From positions 62,001 through 126,000 of the forward strand of contig AP026123.1 in assembly GCA_030295235.1 (NCBI GenBank): 64,000 nt of DNA. The letters run 5' to 3'. Below the pieces are notes generated by a model. The model ran no database searches. It saw only the letters and a program-made list of their open reading frames with translations, and was not told the DNA's origin. The DNA comes from Fistulifera solaris. Lineage: Eukaryota; Bacillariophyta; Bacillariophyceae; Naviculales; Stauroneidaceae. The translations under genes and the position numbers were made by a program. Each line of letters opens with the position of its first letter. Position 1 is the first letter of the stretch. Positions 43,127 to 54,426 of this stretch are shown here, piece by piece.

Positions 43127-46100
43127 CTAAAGGAAACTCATTGGACCCGGCTCGTACTTTTGTGCACGTCCCAATCGATCCTTAAGGTTGATCTCCATCT
43201 TGGTGAATTCTTGGCTGGGAGTTTCCTCGAGAAAGGTCGAGGCATTTCCCGCACCGACTGAAGTCTGTTGCGATTTGGGGCCCTGAATCAGGGCTTGTTC
43301 TGGATAATCGTTTCGGTCGCCCCACTGGTCAATTTCTTGCTGCAGTAGCTTAAGCTTCTGCTTCGCCCGAATGCGTTCCAATGCCGCGTCTTTCGCGGTG
43401 CCTTGCTCATTGACCCAGAAGCAATTCATCTCGCCTTTGCCTTTGATCGACACCATTCCACGTGGTTTAAGAGGAATCTCGGGAGCCTGTTCCTTCAAAT
43501 ACTTTGCTGCTTCCTCGCTGCAGTTAATACGATTCATAGCCGAATTGCTTTCCATTCGACTGGCGGTGTTGACAGCGTCACCAAATAAGCAATAACGTGG
43601 GTTTCGATTACCAACGACATCAGCCACGACCGGACCCGAGTGAAAACCGACACGAATGTTCACGTGCCCTTTCGTCGGGTCATCCTCATCAATCAGCGTC
43701 TCGTTGGCGACAGCGACGGCACGAATCGCAAATTGAGCAATCCGCTTGGCGTGGTCGTGTGTTTGCTTCGAAACAAGATTCGTCACGGCCATGTAAGCGT
43801 CTCCGATAGTTTCCACCTTGAAGATTTCCAACTCGTGAGAGAGCGTGTCAAATTTGTGATACAAACGATCGAGCATGTTTGCTACTTTCGATGGATCCAT
43901 CCGAGCACTCATCTCTGTGTACCCAACAATGTCTGAGAAAAAGATTGTTACAACATCTTTGTGTTCGGGCTCGACCTTGCGACCGTCTCTCAACGCCTCG
44001 GCGACATGCCGAGGAAAAATATCGAACAACGACACGTGCGAATTTTTCACGTTCGATGCAGCGGACGCCGTTAAAGCTGCTTCGGCATCTATGCGACGGA
44101 GACGCGTGTCGATCTCCTCAAACGTCGGACGCTTTTCTGGATCGTTATCCAGACAATCAGCCATGAGAGTCTTCAACGCGGCTGGCATGTGGCTGGGAGC
44201 AGGTGGCCGCTTTCGGATTAACGGATCAGCAACAGCCCTCAAGACATCTCTGGCTGGTTGGCCTTCGTACGGGTCTCTTCGTGCATAGACTTCGTACAAC
44301 ATGATACCAAAGGAATATACGTCTGTCTTGTCAGTGTTCTTCGACTCTCTTCGCAACAACTCCGGTGCCATCCAAAACGGGGTTCCCGTGCCGCCCATAT
44401 TCTTTTTCTGACTGAGACCGAAATCGGCAACTTTGGCACGGAAACGAGTATCGACCAGGATATTTGCCGCTTTGAGGTCGCCGTGGATGACTTTTGGTTC
44501 TGCGGAGTGCAAAAACGGACGCCTTGCGAGATGTCGCATAAAATTTGCAGCAGCAGATCTCCATCCAACACCATGGTTTCATTGTGGAGCAGGTCGTAAA
44601 GAGAACCATGATCCATGAACTCCATGACCAGCATGGGGTCTTCATCCTTTTCCATTACAGCGCCCATGACGGTCGTAATACAGGGATGTCGAAGACGACT
44701 CAAATACCGCATTTCCTCCACAAAGTCTTCTCGCAATTTGCGGTAGTTCTGGTAGTCCGAAGCAACGCTGTTTTTCCGATATTTCGTCAAGCCGGACAGA
44801 CTTCCAACATTGCTCCAAGACGTTGTCCCAGATTGTGTCCCAGAAATACTAGTGCCTGGACCCGAGCTTGTACCTGAATGGTCTTCCGTTGCATCACCTT
44901 TTGTACTACTGGGATCAATGCCAGCTAGAGCCTCGGAATCCACATCAAACAAACTCTTGCGAGCTGCATCGTTGGCTTTCCCAGATGAACTTTCTGAGCC
45001 ATTGTTCGGTTTCTTTATCTTTTTCTTCGGTGGAATGGCGCGCTTGACGGCGACTTTGGTACCGCGATATTCAGCCGACAGTACCAAACCGTATTGTCCG
45101 CGACCCAAAATCTCCGGTGGATCGGCAAAGTGTAACTCATGCTTCTGCACCCTCCAAACAGAGTCGTTTGATTTTCGCTTGTGTTCACGAATGAGACACC
45201 ACAACAGACTTGCCGCCAATAAGAGAAAAGCCGTTGCACCGCAAGCAACACCAATCAGCATACCTGTATTCTCATCAGGTGGTGGAGCTACATCGACAGG
45301 GAGATTTGGTGTGCCATCATTGAAAATGTATACGCCGCGACTTTCCCATTCAGAATCAACAAACACGTGAGTCAACACCGTATCGAATTTGTGGTCGCCT
45401 TCCGGTGCGCTAGCATCAGCGGGGACGGGGATGAAGTTTACGACGCGATAGAGAGCCGTCTCTGGCAATCGCGTACCGGTTAGCGGATCAAGCACAACCC
45501 GGCCGCTGATGCCTTCAAACTCTGTTTTCTTGAACTGCTCATAGTGCTGCGTGCCATTCAAAAACATGGATTTATTTTCATCATTCTCGAATGACTGGCA
45601 GGCGCTCAATCCCAATGCAATCGCCGCTTCATAAGCGAATGGCGCAAATCCGTTTGTGACGACTTGGTTCAAGAACGTCGGATCATCTGGCTGCACGAAA
45701 TCAGGTGGAGCCAAATCAGGACGAGGCCAAAGACCACGCAAGTAGTCCATATCAACTTCGTTGCGCATTTGGCTTAATTGAGCAATGAAGGTATCAAATT
45801 TTGGCATTCCACTAACACCTCCCGATAGTTCAAGTAGACCAACGCCGCTGAGTATAACATATAATGCCGCAGTTGTTAGTGGTGTTTGAACACAAACACA
45901 GCTCATCGAGTACAGAAAGCAAAGTACTCACCTGTATGCTAACGAGAGGGGCGAATCTTTTTCAAATGTGCGATCATCCAAGACACCAAGGAATGAATCT
46001 CCGAAAATCCAGTTGTGCAAGCCATTTCCAGCAACTCCCTGATTATAAGCTTCCGTCAAAAGCGCATCATGCATTTCGATGTCAAAGACCAAGCAAAACA

Positions 46101-46869
46101 CAAATCGGAACCCACTCCTTTTAATGCTCGCCACTGCAGCTTGAATGCTTGCTGCGTTTTCATCCACCGTAATTTGCTGAATGATTAGATCTGGTGTGTA
46201 CTCGACGGCTGCTTGTCGCATTCCGTCCACGTAGGAGTTTCCATACGGGTCGTTGATGTTGACTACAACTAAGGAAGTCATCTGCAATACATTTCGCAAA
46301 TACAGCACCAGCGGAACCGTGTTACCGGCATCGGAAGGTACGGTCCTTCCAAAGAGAGGGTACTGACTGCGGTCATCTAGATCCGTTGACGTGGAGGCTG
46401 AGCTGACTTGCGGATACCCTAGTAGGCCAGAGACAATCGCCATGGGCATGCTGACCGCACTGCGATATTCACCAATGAAAGCACAAGCTTTTCCGGATTG
46501 ATCTACGACGTGCTTCAAGGCGTTACCTCCCGAGTCAGCGCTATCTGCCGTCATCATAGTGAAGCGGATGGGACATTTCTCGTGCAAACCGGCAACCTGA
46601 GGAACAATACTTCCGTCTCCTGTATTCAAATGTTGAATAGCTAGTGCGATCGAAACAGCATCTTCGTACACTCCTCGAAAAGGAATATCGTCTCCTGTTG
46701 TAAAGGGCTCGACGAAGCTAAGAGGACAAATAGCGAAAGGCTTCCCTTCCTCGGAAACAAAGCGGTCGACGTTGCTGTTTTCCGGTCGATCGATAGTTGA
46801 GTTTGATAATTCGTAGAATGAATCATAATAACGAAGCGACCACAGCGTCCCTTTGTCAGTTTCAGCCAT
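43127..46869 (-). CDS. Receptor guanylate cyclase C (ANF-receptor, TM, kinase, cyclase)
   Basis: Third full paralogue, ~1,219 residues. Start [20 protein letters not shown]. The ANF-receptor part has [20 protein letters not shown] and [22 protein letters not shown] near [20 protein letters not shown]. The kinase shows [44 protein letters not shown]. The cyclase has [24 protein letters not shown] and [16 protein letters not shown], where the usual T of GDTVNT is A. The Glu and Cys that select GTP are kept, as are Asn and Arg. The intron 45848-45931 (84 bp, phase 2) is at the conserved site. The frame breaks by one base at the A5 run 44511-44515, exactly the site broken in copy B. It is the most diverged of the three full copies and lies furthest from copy A. 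Confidence 0.91.
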
Positions 46870-47638
46870 GTTAGACGATGATGATTCTTGATTCTTGAGG
46901 TCGTAATTGTGCGTCAAAGCGTGAAGTCGAAAGGTCGACGAGACAATGAGGATAAAGTTGAAAGTTGAATGCGACGGATGTCAAATAATAATAATTGAAA
47001 TGCAAATCGATCGGGCGGAGTTTTTCGCAAGAGACAAAATACTAGGGTCTTTACTGTACGCCAAAAAAGACGGAGGTCGGAGATCCGAAATCCGAAGTCC
47101 GTGAACCGTGAATGAAGAATCATAAAGGGCCAAATACGATCTGTACTTATCAAACCACTCTCAAGAAGTATTGCCTGCGAATTCGAAAGACCGAAGACCG
47201 AGGCCAAGTGAATAGCAGTCTCTTTATGACCTACGACTGCATAGTAATTAGCGTTAGCGTAGCAACAGAAGACAAAGGGAGAAGGGCCTATCTTTTTTGT
47301 CGAGCGAGGAGCGAGCGGCAAATCACCAAAAGAGGGTACTGTGTACAGTAGCTGGCAATAGCCTTTCTCGAAATCGAGTCACGAGCCCCTAGCAAAAATC
47401 AGATCCGTGAGTCGTTAGTCATGCTGGAGCCTGGATCGTCCACAAAATTGCATTGCAACAAGGTAATTATTTACGGAGTATTAACTGGTTGAACTTGAAA
47501 TCACTGAGGCTACTAGATGTAATCAATTTTTACTTTCGATGTATTGCTAAAGAAAGGTGACATTAAACGAATCCTTAATTAACTCCATAGAATCCACTAA
47601 ACAATTGACACTTCGATCGTCCCAACAACAAAAAGCGC
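46870..47638. other. Promoter of receptor cyclase C and 3' flank of heat shock factor
   Basis: About 770 bases. It has repeated AGATCCGAAATCCGAAGTCCG near 47080-47100 and GACCGAAGACCGAGG near 47190. No gene supported. Confidence 0.45.
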
Positions 47639-48917
47639 TCATCTTGGCGCGAAGAAACGACTCATCGGATCCTCTCCGAATTGCGAACAATGATTTAACA
47701 ATAACTCTGCTTCATCGATGGTAAGTTGACCACTTCGAAATGCCTCTAAAATCTCAGAAGAGGACAATGGCTGATCGCGACGCTCATTGAGATCGGATGG
47801 AAGAAAAAGACCACGCGCCGATGCAGACAGCCCCCGGTTGTCAGCCTGGAATCGGGGTATCGAATGTATATCCAGCGCCGGTGCCAGTGCTAATGCAGCT
47901 GCGGAGCTTGAAAGAAAATTATTGGATCGCAGTAGTGCGTCCGCCTGCATTTGAGAACGATTCTGTAAAACAGATGCAAGAAGGGCTTCTTCATTTTGTT
48001 GTGCCACGAGCTGCTGTGCCAGTAAACTTCGTCGTTCCGCCATCCTATTGTTCATGTTACTCGAAACAAGATCCGCAAGCTGATTGCGCTGTTGAAGAAG
48101 AAGACTTATAGGATCCGAAAGTGTGGCACCAAGAGAATGAAGTAGACTGTTTCTGTCCAGACCAGCGGCAGCAGAGTAAGAATTGAATGCAGTTGCCTCT
48201 CTTGCTGCCATCAAATGCGAAATAACGCCGTCTTGCGGAGCGCCTTGTGCTACAGTCGGTGACGTGGCTTTTGATTCCTCAATCATAATGTCCGGCGCTG
48301 CAGGAGCAGGGTTTACCGGATCAGCCTCTTGGACGCTTTTCTTCGATTGTTTTCGAGGTTTTTTAGCTGCAGGCTTTGTGTCTTTCGGGGGACTTAAAAG
48401 CTTGATGAGTTCCGGCTCAGCAGACTTGAAGAGGGAATGTTGATAGACGAAAGCATTGATCGGAAACTCGTCTTCCAGTATGACGCGCTCAAAGCCCCAG
48501 CGAAGTAGCCGGCGGAGAAAGGACTCAAAACGACAGTTTTGAAACTCTTTGGCGTTAAGTGATGTTTCATAGAACATTCGTGGCTCGATTCGAAAGCTTT
48601 GGCCGTTTTTACTCCAGTGAATCGCTTCGCGGTAATCTGGGTTGTTCAGCACTTCCCAGAGCTTTTCGATGAATGATGGGCTTTTCTCACTCGTTTTACG
48701 AGGGCGTTTTGCGGAACTGCGGTCATCTTTTGATGAGTGTTTTTCTGGAGCAATTGTTTCTTCGCCTGTCATGGGAGCAACAAAACGGGTGAGTTAAAGG
48801 GCTTTTCAAAGAATGTTGTAACTTTGCCGCAGACGAACCTTTGTCGGAAACCTCATTGCCCTTCTCCCTTGTAATTGATTCCTTCTGAATAGTTGCATCG
48901 ACATTGTTTGGTTCCAT
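47639..48917 (-). CDS. Heat shock factor (HSF) transcription factor
   Basis: About 400 residues. An N-terminal acidic/basic leader (MEPNNVDATIQKESI...) is joined by an intron at 48766-48838 (73 bp, phase 1) to EETIAPEKHSSKDDRSSAKR. The winged-helix HSF domain follows: SFIEKLWEVLNNPDYREAIHW, SKNGQSFRIEPRMFYETSL, FESFLRRLLRWGFERVILED and FVYQHSLF. A basic stretch (KPAAKKPRKQSKKS) may be a nuclear signal. The rest is Ala/Ser/Gln-rich and includes QRNQLADLVSSNMNNRMAERR. HSFs bind inverted TTC/GAA elements; diatoms have many copies. Starting at 48917 and not the ATG at 48772 is chosen because the splice gives an in-frame longer N-terminus. Confidence 0.9.
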
Positions 48918-50720
48918 TTTGCGAATAAGCATCGCTCGCTTGAATATCAATCGTTTCTGGGCTTCGATGTGCGTGAAATGGCAACTCGTTGGGCATAACT
49001 TACTTTCCTTCTTGTTCTAAAAACACGTTGTCCTTAACGTTAAAGCCATGGATGACCGTCTACAAACAAGCGAACAGCGAATAGGAGACATCTGACGTCT
49101 AAAGACTTTTGTCACGACATCTTCACGAATAAAAACAGGGAAAACCTTATTCTTCTGTACAGTTTTGACACTTGTTTCCACGTACTCTTCCCGTCTCAGA
49201 TTTCTGGTCACGTACCAAATGCCTGGAGATTGACAACGAGGGGGCTGTATGCTTTATCACGCGGGTCTTAAGTGGAAAGGCGAAGAGATGCTAAACGAAA
49301 GAGCTTTTGCTATAGTGGAAAAGTACGGATGGGAGGATTTTCATCAAAGAAAATTGGGAACTGTCGCCTCTCACGTGTTAGATGACTCATGACTCATGAC
49401 TGGAGGCTTGCGGTTCTTTTCAGGTACCGGTACGTAGTCTACTGTCGTGTATCAGTAAATTTCGACGGGGACGAAGTTGCTTGTGGCTTGTCTCTTGTCT
49501 CTTCTGGATCAAACCAGTGGAAAATTCAGTCAAATGTCGAAAAAGCATCCGCATTTCAGGAAAATTAGGAATAAATATGATCTCTCAAGCAGCCTGTGGC
49601 CTGTGACGAAGCAGGCCCAATTTCAGTTGCGCTTCTCGCTTCCCAATTCTGAGAAGCCGAAAGCCGAGAAGCGAGGTCAAGAAAAACAGAAAAACAGGAA
49701 AAACAGAGCAGGGAAATCGTTTGATCGTGGAGTGTCTGGTGTCGGATGATGAACAAAATAAAAGTCTTTACACTTTGAAGTTTGACGATCAATGACTGCA
49801 TAGGGAACACAAGTAAAGAGAATATCTTCTTCTTCTCTTTTGTAAAAAAGTACTCCATGTCGTATCCCCTATCCCCTCTGACAAATTTACTATAGTGTAC
49901 TGTAGAAGTAGACTAGCTATTCGCTAATTGCTAATTCGCTTTTCGCTTCCGTTATCAGTAATTGCTAATTTCACAAACAATAATAGCAAGTCCTTGTAGC
50001 AAGTAGTTCTCTTATGGCCAAAAGGTTTTTAGTGCTGTGGCATGTGGCATGTGGCATCTAAAGACCTCAGACCCTCTTTAATGAGAGAGACAAGGGAAGA
50101 ACTCTATCTATAGTAAGAAAGGTCAGCTATTGCGGTCCAGAATCCAGTTTTCTGCTATTGCAACGCGTTGCTCTGCTGCTCTCCTATTGGGCTTTGAGAG
50201 TCAACACTCTTGACTCTACCTGCTAGGAGTCTCTAGAGAGCTAACGCCCAAAATCAGTAAACTTAGCCTAATCTGACACCTAAATTTTTATTGGAAAATA
50301 TTAATCAAATTTTTCATCGACCACCATTCTCTTCCTAGTTGTTACACATTATTTGGACTGCGGACGCTAGGATTGCTCTGCCAATCCTGTACAGGTCCAC
50401 TCTAGAGTCTAAGGTGGCCAAGAGCCAAGAGAGAAAGGCGGTATCACACAAACTCCGAACGATCGATGAAATCCATTATCCGTACCTGGTACGGAGTCGT
50501 GCGCTTGATTACAAAATTACTCCGAAATAATTGCTAATTGATCAAAAACTTGAAGTTGCAAGGTATCGATTTTCATCCCTTGGATTACCACAAAAAATTT
50601 TTCTTGACCATTTATATAAGTCCGAATAAGCAACGATGTTACAGTCGATCTCTTCACTAATTACTGGTAGTTGGTTCTCAAATAGTTTTAATTGTTGTCA
50701 AGTGTTCAGAGGCGCCTCGT
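48918..50720. other. Long gene-poor stretch
   Basis: About 1.8 kb upstream of the heat shock factor. It contains the dispersed repeat 49516-49579, short local repeats (GACTCATGACTCATGACTGG near 49384, GTGGCATGTGGCATGTGGC near 50037, TTGCTAATTCGCTTTTCGC near 49940), TACGGAGTA-type motifs, and short frames only. The minus-strand frame 49017-49211 lacks recognisable features and is not called. Confidence 0.5.
49516..49579 (+). repeat. Dispersed ~64-bp repeat, copy 2
   Basis: Same-orientation relative of 3525-3588, sharing AGTGGAAAATTCAGT and ATTAGGAATAAATAT with diverged sequence between. Confidence 0.5.
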
Positions 50721-51866
50721 CTAATCCAGCGTAATATCCATCTTGACACCTTCCATGGTACCATCTTTGCTAGTATCTCGATTGACACACTTTCGATACA
50801 AATCTTGAAACGCGTTGAGGTTGTCCGTGGTGGTCAATGCGTCTAAGCGAGTCATGTCTTGCTCGGACAAAACAAAGTCAAAGACTTGCGCATTCTCAAT
50901 CATACGCGATTTCTTCACACTCTTTGGGATATAAACGAATCCTTTCTGAATACACCATCGTCCAAGTATTTGTGCCACGGTCTTGTTGGGGTAGTGACTC
51001 GCCACGTCTAGCAAGACGTGATTCTCCATTTGTTTGCCGTCCCGTAGACTTCGGTAAGACTGCATGACAACACCTTCCTCCTGAAACTTCTGTATAGTTT
51101 TCTTTCGATACAAAAACGGATTGATCTCGATCTGGTTGACAGCCGGAAGATCCGTAATGCCTGCTTCCTTTAACTCAAGATAATCTTCCCATGCGTAATT
51201 CGAGACGCCGACATTCTTGATTTTCCCCGCTGCTTTGAGTTCAATTAGCTTCTTGTAAGCCTCCACGTGATGCTGAGGGACCGGCCAATGAATGAGGTAC
51301 AGATCAAGATAGTCCGTTTGTAAATCTCGGAGTGTTTTTTCTAGCTGCGCTGCCACAGCATCGGGTCCTTTCTCAATCGTTGTCGTCCAGACTTTACTAA
51401 CAAGAAAAAGATCTTTGCGATTGACACCCGCATCTTGAATAGCCAAGCCAACTTGCTCTTCATTACCGTAAAATTCAGCGCATTCTAAAAGGCGATAACC
51501 TACATCTAAAGCATCCTTGACGCATTCTCGTGCGCTTCGTTGAGGAGCACTTTCTGTAGCCGCGGCGGTCGCAGATGCAGGGACGAAACCGACTTTGTAG
51601 GTCCCAAATCCGATTGCTGGATGGACCGTTCCATCGCGAAGTGAGAGAGAGGGACCTTCGATTGCGGAAGAGGACATACTTTGATAAAGTAGCCAATGTT
51701 GTCGCGTATACAAAGAATTGAGAGGAACACACGTCGATCTTTCAACGACTTTTCTTGCAATTGTAACTGTACGGCTGGGCGTCAACAATCCACGAACCAA
51801 AAGTAATCTCATAGAGAAAAGGAAAAGAAATAAAATCGATTTTTCAAAGCAAGGAGTTCTCTTCAT
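50721..51866 (-). CDS. Aldo/keto reductase
   Basis: About 381 residues, NADPH-dependent reductase of aldehydes or ketones; substrate unknown. A hydrophobic basic leader (MKRTPCFEKSILFLFLFSMRLLLVRG) suggests entry into the secretory or plastid route. The domain has GFGTYKVGFVP, YRLLECAEFYGNEEQVG, FLVSKVWTTT (Lys), DLYLIHWPVP (His), GVSNYAWEDY, INPFLYRKKTIQKFQEEGV and IPKSVKKSRMIENAQVFDF (NADPH site). At the position of the usual catalytic Asp (consensus IDTA) it has Glu (LLECA). It is one intact frame, and distinct from the reductase half of the gene at 16919. Confidence 0.9.
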   Translation of the reverse strand: MKRTPCFEKSILFLFLFSMRLLLVRGLLTPSRTVTIARKVVERSTCVPLNSLYTRQHWLLYQSMSSSAIEGPSLSLRDGTVHPAIGFGTYKVGFVPASATAAATESAPQRSARECVKDALDVGYRLLECAEFYGNEEQVGLAIQDAGVNRKDLFLVSKVWTTTIEKGPDAVAAQLEKTLRDLQTDYLDLYLIHWPVPQHHVEAYKKLIELKAAGKIKNVGVSNYAWEDYLELKEAGITDLPAVNQIEINPFLYRKKTIQKFQEEGVVMQSYRSLRDGKQMENHVLLDVASHYPNKTVAQILGRWCIQKGFVYIPKSVKKSRMIENAQVFDFVLSEQDMTRLDALTTTDNLNAFQDLYRKCVNRDTSKDGTMEGVKMDITLD

Positions 51867-52528
51867 GGCCGAACGCCGAAAGTATAATTGAAGTTGTGTT
51901 GCGATGCAATAATGCGAGATGCGAGCATCGTGCCGAGACTCGAGTTAGACCGAGTCGGATTCTTGTCTCCAGGCTTTACTATAGCCTAAAGTGTTCGTTC
52001 AAGCTAACCGTGACTGCATTTCAGCCATGAATTGTGATTATTTCGAACCAGACTGCCATCAACTTACACTTATCTCTGTAGAGTTGGTAAGCTGCAATTG
52101 TTTTAACACAATACAATTGCCGTCAGCATCCTTTGCAATGCACTCCTATGGACTCTTGATGTTGAAACTCATTGCGGATCGTAGTCAACATTATCCACTA
52201 TCGACTAAAGTGTCGCGACCCTTTACCACGACTTCATTATTTCATGTCATAAATCATTAATAACTCAATTCATTCACGAGTTGCGTCAGAGACTGCTTAG
52301 GCATGATTCCTGCTAGAATGAGTGGGACGAAACTAAGATTATGCTACCAGTAGGATTCCTCGGTACATAGGATTCCGTTCGAGTCACCTAATTTATCATT
52401 GTCATGTTTATCATCTACGACCACACGACACTCAATGTCGTACAACGATGGTCTAAGGTTACTGACCATCATTTCTATCAAGCGTCCGCCACAACTCGTC
52501 TACACATTTCGTGAGGAAATGAACTTCT
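51867..52528. other. Intergenic region
   Basis: About 660 bases between the reductase promoter and the 3' end of the WD40 gene. It carries the dispersed palindromic motif at 52008-52032. Frames on the plus strand are short and unconvincing. Confidence 0.45.
52008..52032 (+). repeat. Dispersed palindromic motif, copy 3
   Basis: CCGTGACTGCATTTCAG then CCATGAAT, related to 19221-19244 and 19458-19480. Confidence 0.45.
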
Positions 52529-53833
52529 TCACGTCTCCATGCTACTATCACCACTCGTATCGTGTTGACTTGTCCAAAAGCATGCCTGTTTATCGAATGA
52601 TATCGTGACAACGAAGTTTTTTCCACTGCTACAAAGAGCCCGAATCGGCTGTGTGTGCGGGATGGTCAGACGCTCGACCAATTGACTGCTGGCCACATCC
52701 CAAACACACAATGCTGCCTGGTCTTGTGTATTACCCACGACGTAGCTGTCGTTCGCCCATACTATTTTCGGCGTACTGAATTCATCGGCCGTGTGGCCGT
52801 ATAAATTACGTACAATGTCACCGTTCAGATCCAAAATGATGTTACGATTGGCATCGGTGGCGGCTGCCAAGTATTGTTGATTGGGTGACAGCTGTAGATG
52901 CATGATGGTAAAGGAAACATGATAGTCGTGATTTCCGCTGCTATCGGCATTTAAATTGACTTGTTTCTCCGGTTCGAATGTGTTCCCGTTAAAGTATTGC
53001 AGAAAAGGCGTTCCTCGAACGTGGCAAATGAATTTGTGATTGGGAAGAAAGAGACACGTCTCAACAGGGTCATTCCAATGCAATGATGTGACGAATTGCA
53101 CATTCATAGCAAGTTCGAACGCAGTCGGTGGCGTGATCTTGTAAATGTGAATCGATCCGTTTGCCGAAGCAGTTGCTAGCGTAGGCTCGTGGTCTGACCA
53201 AGCCAAACACTTGACGTATTTGTTGTGAGGCTTGGGTAGCACTACGACGTTGTCGTTACTTTGTGGCCCTGCTGCTGCCTCTTTCGAATCGATTAGATAG
53301 ACATTTCCATCCATACAGGCAGCCGCAACGATACTCTTTGCCACCATCGAGAATGACAAACACACCACCGGTGTTCCCAACGAATAGCGAGCGGCCGATC
53401 GCACCGTTTCCTCCGCATTAGACGTATACACCGAGCCCCATCGTACGAGTGATAAGACTCCATCCGCTCCACCAGTCGCTAAGATGGTATAATCTGCATT
53501 TAAAGAACAGCAAAGCGGGTTACTCGGGCCGTGTAGATTGCTCAAAACGATTTCCGGTACGTTCGGGTAAGTTCCGTCGCCTGCTTTCACAAACGCCATT
53601 TGAGCGCTCTGATTATTGCTGTGGCTTGTTTGTTGACCCAAAGCGAGTTGACTAAAACTAGGTAATGGAGTTTCTTTTCGAAACAGTTCGATTTCTGCTT
53701 TGAGTGACTCGTTCTCAATTTGTAGGACTTTAACTCGTGCCGTCAATTCTCTGACGCGCTGCTGTAACACGGCATTCTCGGCACGAGTTGCCGTTAATTG
53801 ATCAGCCTGACCGATATCGCCTAACAAATCCAT
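52529..53833 (-). CDS. Coiled-coil WD40-repeat protein
   Basis: About 434 residues. The chosen start, MDLLGDIGQADQLTATRAENA, leads directly into a coiled coil (AVLQQRVRELTARVKVLQIENESLKAEIELF); an upstream ATG would add 31 residues of poor character. Then come WD40-type blades: LHGPSNPLCCSLNADYTILATGGADGVLSLV, CLSFSMVAKSIVAAACMDGNVYLID, VKCLAWSDHEPTLATASANGSIHIYKI, LQLSPNQQYLAAATDANRNIILDL, STPKIVWANDSYVVGNTQDQAALCVWDV, and RALCSSGKNFVVTISFDKQACFW. It is probably a scaffold; no closer family was recognised. Confidence 0.85.
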   Translation of the reverse strand: MDLLGDIGQADQLTATRAENAVLQQRVRELTARVKVLQIENESLKAEIELFRKETPLPSFSQLALGQQTSHSNNQSAQMAFVKAGDGTYPNVPEIVLSNLHGPSNPLCCSLNADYTILATGGADGVLSLVRWGSVYTSNAEETVRSAARYSLGTPVVCLSFSMVAKSIVAAACMDGNVYLIDSKEAAAGPQSNDNVVVLPKPHNKYVKCLAWSDHEPTLATASANGSIHIYKITPPTAFELAMNVQFVTSLHWNDPVETCLFLPNHKFICHVRGTPFLQYFNGNTFEPEKQVNLNADSSGNHDYHVSFTIMHLQLSPNQQYLAAATDANRNIILDLNGDIVRNLYGHTADEFSTPKIVWANDSYVVGNTQDQAALCVWDVASSQLVERLTIPHTQPIRALCSSGKNFVVTISFDKQACFWTSQHDTSGDSSMET

Positions 53834-54049
53834 TCTTAATGTGAATATTCTCCTAGTGAAACACTCTGGGAAGCTATTTAACCGAGTTGCAAAGATCAAT
53901 GCTCGCAATGCTGCATTTTGTGACAACGACGGACGAGGACGAGGGCGCGAATTTTTAGACTTTTAGGAGACCCGGATTTTATTTACTCGTTGTAAATTGT
54001 AATTCCTCAAATCCTCGACCTATCAATTGCAATCTTTTGGAAGCCAATG

Positions 54050-54324
54050 TCAACAAAAGTATGCCCAACATCGCTTATGCGTGTCATTAAACAATAAACG
54101 ACACTCATTGGACATTGGAAACATAAAGAAGTAGGAAGATACAACGTTTTCAATGTCTACGCGTTTTTCGTATAGCCGCCGTAGGAAATTATCTTTCTCT
54201 GTAGGGGTACCCGGATATTGGTTGACGGACGACGGAACGCTCCGAACGTCTGCGTAGCTTTCACCTTTGTCTCCTAACAACACAGAATTCAGCCTCGAAT
54301 CCAAGTTCAAAGGGTAGTTGTCAT
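54050..54324 (-). CDS. Small hypothetical protein
   Basis: A protein-like frame of about 90 residues (GDKGESYADVRSVPSSVNQY, then EKDNFLRRLYEKRVDIENVV, ending FNDTHKRCWAYFC). The long frame lacks its own ATG. An ATG 18 bases upstream (54322-54324) connects if the AAA run at 54309-54311 is one base short. No family recognised. The hydrophobic stretch SSYFFMFPM is too short for a membrane span. It may instead be a terminal exon of something larger. Confidence 0.4.
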
Positions 54325-54426
54325 AGTTTGAGGGTCAATGGCTCTGTGGTCGGTAGAGCTAGCACCTGAATGCTTTTAGGAAAGAAAAGTTACAGCTTAT
54401 CTTTACACGCAAGTTTATGTCTTCCA

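Noticed and set aside
27408-44288. A 137-residue plus-strand frame conserved opposite all receptor cyclase genes
   Set aside because: It is antisense to the well-conserved kinase-cyclase region and is conserved only because the sense strand is.
54337-54400. tRNA-like D-arm (GCTC...GAGC with TGGTCGGTA loop)
   Set aside because: No T-arm (GGTTCRA-type) follows and the anticodon stem has the wrong loop size.
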